Shown here: piece by piece, positions 14,612 to 16,671 of the stretch | Layout: every line of letters starts with the position of its first letter | Position numbering within the stretch: position 1 is the stretch's first letter | Source: Chlorobiota bacterium | GTDB lineage: Bacteria > Bacteroidota > Bacteroidia > Flavobacteriales > Flavobacteriaceae | DNA: 16,671 nt | Direction: 5' to 3' | Assembly (NCBI GenBank): GCA_013151975.1 | Contig: JAADHG010000311.1 | Span: 1-16,671 of the forward strand | Program-made: the position numbers and the translations under genes | Notes under the pieces: model-generated | What the model was told of the DNA's origin: nothing | The model's input: only the letters and a program-made list of their open reading frames with translations | Databases searched by the model: none

Positions 14612-15808
14612 ATGAAAACCATTATTAACAATATTAAAGGAGATCGATTAATTTGGGCTATTGCTGCATTATTAGCAATATTCTCATTTCTCCCTGTATA
14701 TAGTGCCGCAAGTAATTTAGCCTATGCTAGTGGAGGTGGAAACACCTTCAATTATTTTATGAAGCATTTTTTACACTTGTTTTTAGGGTTTTCAATAATG
14801 TATGGTGTGCATAAAGTTCCCTATCGGTACTTTAGAGGGCTGTCTATGATAATGATACCAGTGGTTTTAGTCTTATTAGCGGCAACAATGTTTCAAGTAG
14901 ATACATCAGAGAGTTTAACTAATGCAAGACGTTGGATTAGAGTGCCATTTGTTGGTCTTACATTTCAGCCATCGACACTTGCATCAGTAGTGTTAATGGT
15001 ATATGTAGCACGTTATTTGTCAAAAATAAAGGACAAACAAGTAACTTTTAATGAAACCATTTTACCATTATGGTTACCAGTGTTTCTTGTATTAATTCTT
15101 ATTCTTCCAGCAAATTTTTCAACGGCAGCTATCATATTTACTATGGTAATGGTGCTAACTTTTTTAGGAGGATATCCTATTAAATATTTAACTCTAATAT
15201 TAATTTCTGGTGTAGCTACATTTGCGATATTTATTTTAATAGCGAAAGCATTTCCTGATGTTATGCCAAATCGTGTAGATACTTGGATGAGTAGAATTGA
15301 AAATTTCTCAAATGGAGAAGATACTGAAGCCGATTACCAAATAGAAAAGGCAAAAATTGCAATTGCTTCTGGGAGAATTTATGGTGTAGGACCTGGAAAA
15401 AGTACACAAAAGAATTTTTTACCACAATCGTCATCAGATTTTATTTTTGCTATTATCATTGAAGAATATGGATTACTTGGTGGCTTATTTCTCATGCTGT
15501 TATACTTGTGGTTATTGTTTAGAATAGTAATAGTAGCACACAAATCAGATACCGTTTTTGGAAAATTATTAGTTATTGGAGTGGGATTACCTATTGTATT
15601 TCAAGCGCTAATAAATATGGCAGTTGCAGTAGAGTTATTTCCGGTAACAGGGCAAACCTTACCATTAATAAGTAGTGGAGGTACTTCTATTTGGATAACA
15701 TGTTTAGCAATTGGTATTATTTTGAGTGTTAGTGTTAGACGACAAGAAATTAAGGAACAAGAAGAATTAGAAGATAATCCACTCGCAATTTTGAGTGAAA
15801 CAATATAA
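14612..15808 (+). CDS. ftsW: Septal peptidoglycan glycosyltransferase FtsW (SEDS)
   Basis: This 398-residue SEDS protein has about ten membrane segments. The family polymerises lipid II into glycan strands with its cognate class B PBP, here FtsI encoded upstream. Visible motifs are NARRWIRVP (104-112), the extracytoplasmic loop NRVDTWMSRIENF (220-232), GVGPGKSTQKNFLPQSSSDF (258-277) with Asp276 aligning to the catalytic Asp of FtsW and RodA, EEYGLLGG (284-291), and TGQTLPLISSGGTS (346-359). RodA is the main alternative, but the dcw position between murD and murG fits FtsW. The C-terminus is a charged cytoplasmic tail (about 376-398). Unlike its neighbours it starts 66 bp after the previous gene, behind the palindromic repeat. 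The stop abuts murG. Confidence 0.93.
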   Translation: MKTIINNIKGDRLIWAIAALLAIFSFLPVYSAASNLAYASGGGNTFNYFMKHFLHLFLGFSIMYGVHKVPYRYFRGLSMIMIPVVLVLLAATMFQVDTSESLTNARRWIRVPFVGLTFQPSTLASVVLMVYVARYLSKIKDKQVTFNETILPLWLPVFLVLILILPANFSTAAIIFTMVMVLTFLGGYPIKYLTLILISGVATFAIFILIAKAFPDVMPNRVDTWMSRIENFSNGEDTEADYQIEKAKIAIASGRIYGVGPGKSTQKNFLPQSSSDFIFAIIIEEYGLLGGLFLMLLYLWLLFRIVIVAHKSDTVFGKLLVIGVGLPIVFQALINMAVAVELFPVTGQTLPLISSGGTSIWITCLAIGIILSVSVRRQEIKEQEELEDNPLAILSETI

Positions 15809-16671
15809 ATGAGTAATTATAAAATCATATTATCTGGAGGAGGAACAGGAGGACATATTTATCCTGCGATTTCAATTGCAAACGAATTAAAATCACGCTT
15901 TCCTGATGCTGAGTTTTTGTTTGTTGGAGCAAAGGATAAAATGGAAATGGAAAAAGTACCACAAGCAGGTTATACTATTGAAGGGCTATGGATTTCAGGA
16001 ATTCAGCGCAAATTGACTGCTAAGAATTTATCTTTCCCTTTCAAGTTAATAAGTAGCTTATTTAAATCGCAAAAAATTTTAAAACAGTTTAAGCCAGATG
16101 TAGCTATTGGTACAGGAGGTTTTGCTAGTGGTCCATTATTACAAATGGCAGCTTTAAAAGGGATTCCGTGTTTAATTCAAGAGCAAAACTCATATCCAGG
16201 AATTACAAACAAAATTTTGGGAAAGAAAGTAGATAGAATTTGTGTTGCTTATGATGATTTAGAGCGATTTTTTCCTTCAAAAAAGATGATTAAAACTGGG
16301 AATCCAGTACGACAAGATTTATTAAGCATAGAAAATAAAACAATTGAAGCAAAAGATTTTTTCCATCTCAAGCATAGCAAAATAACAGTGCTTGTTTTGG
16401 GAGGAAGCTTAGGATCAAAACGTATTAATGAGCTTATAGAAGAAAAATTAGAGTTTTTTCAAACTCAGAATGTTCAAGTTATTTGGCAATGCGGCAAGTT
16501 GTATTACAACTCATACAAGCAGTATAGTGATTTAGAATATGTACAAGTACATGCCTTCATTAATAAAATGGATATGGCTTATGCCGCGGCAGAGATAATT
16601 ATTTCAAGAGCTGGAGCTAGTTCTGTATCAGAATTGTGTATTGTTGGAAAGCCAGTAATTTTTATTCCGTC
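15809..16671 (+). CDS. murG: UDP-GlcNAc:lipid I N-acetylglucosaminyltransferase MurG (partial)
   Basis: The frame opens with ATG directly after the ftsW TAA and stays open to the window end: 287 codons plus two bases. The glycine-rich N-terminal motif SGGGTGGHIYPA is at residues 9-20. Next come VAIGTGGFASGPLL (about 103-116), IQEQNSYPGITN (about 126-137) and TGNPVR (about 165-170), then LVLGGSLGSKRIN (about 195-207) and the UDP-GlcNAc-binding SRAGASSVSEL (about 269-279). These are the ordered MurG motifs of a GT28, GT-B fold enzyme. It sits on the inner face of the cytoplasmic membrane and converts lipid I to lipid II. Compared with the usual 355-370 residues, roughly 75 C-terminal residues are missing beyond the window. 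No frameshift is seen. Confidence 0.95.
   Translation, partial: MSNYKIILSGGGTGGHIYPAISIANELKSRFPDAEFLFVGAKDKMEMEKVPQAGYTIEGLWISGIQRKLTAKNLSFPFKLISSLFKSQKILKQFKPDVAIGTGGFASGPLLQMAALKGIPCLIQEQNSYPGITNKILGKKVDRICVAYDDLERFFPSKKMIKTGNPVRQDLLSIENKTIEAKDFFHLKHSKITVLVLGGSLGSKRINELIEEKLEFFQTQNVQVIWQCGKLYYNSYKQYSDLEYVQVHAFINKMDMAYAAAEIIISRAGASSVSELCIVGKPVIFIP

Noticed and set aside
1..16671. Defence system, mobile element, CRISPR array or other undescribed gene cluster.
   Set aside because: All coding space is explained by conserved housekeeping families; no transposase, integrase, direct-repeat array or genes of foreign composition were seen.

Overview
The window looks like a chromosomal segment of a marine-type Flavobacteriaceae bacterium (phylum Bacteroidetes). 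The DNA is visibly AT-rich. Start codons lack Shine-Dalgarno sequences. Several start regions carry the Bacteroidetes -7 promoter element TAnnTTTG. The proteins (MraZ, the FtsL-like protein, FtsI with a PASTA domain, MraY with an insert, PafA) are of flavobacterial type. The genus cannot be fixed from sequence reading alone.

Left part (1-6465), mixed housekeeping genes: the 3' end of a mannose-1-phosphate guanylyltransferase gene (+), then a DUF389 membrane protein (+). Facing it on the minus strand is a two-gene MlaE/MlaF-type lipid ABC transporter operon. The secreted phosphate-monoester phosphatase PafA (+) diverges from the transporter. PafA converges, with a single base between stop codons, on a minus-strand operon of an alpha/beta hydrolase and the ribosome-assembly GTPase EngB.

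Middle (6466-6825): a 360-bp divergent intergenic region. It holds a putative minus-strand promoter for hydrolase-engB. On the other side is a well-formed regulatory block for the division cluster: three identical AAAGTGGT boxes at exact 10-bp spacing (the expected MraZ operator), followed by a TAnnTTTG promoter element.

Right part (6826-16671): the division and cell wall (dcw) cluster, all on the plus strand: mraZ, rsmH, ftsL-like, ftsI, murE, mraY, murD, ftsW, murG (cut by the window end). Genes overlap or abut with 0-9 bp gaps, except for a 66-bp gap between murD and ftsW that contains a palindromic repeat. MurE and MurD build the UDP-MurNAc-peptide, MraY and MurG make lipid I and lipid II, and FtsW and FtsI polymerise and crosslink septal peptidoglycan with the FtsL-like protein as the probable divisome partner. 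MurE has the DNPR motif, so the peptidoglycan should be of the meso-DAP type. murF and ddl are not in the visible part of the cluster.

No tRNA, rRNA, CRISPR array, transposase, phage gene or defence system was seen. I found no undescribed multi-gene system. The points most worth a second look are the MraZ operator layout, two degenerate flavobacterial-type palindromic repeats (one inside the dcw operon), the in-frame ftsL-stop-ftsI junction, and the uncharacterised periplasmic tail of the DUF389 protein.
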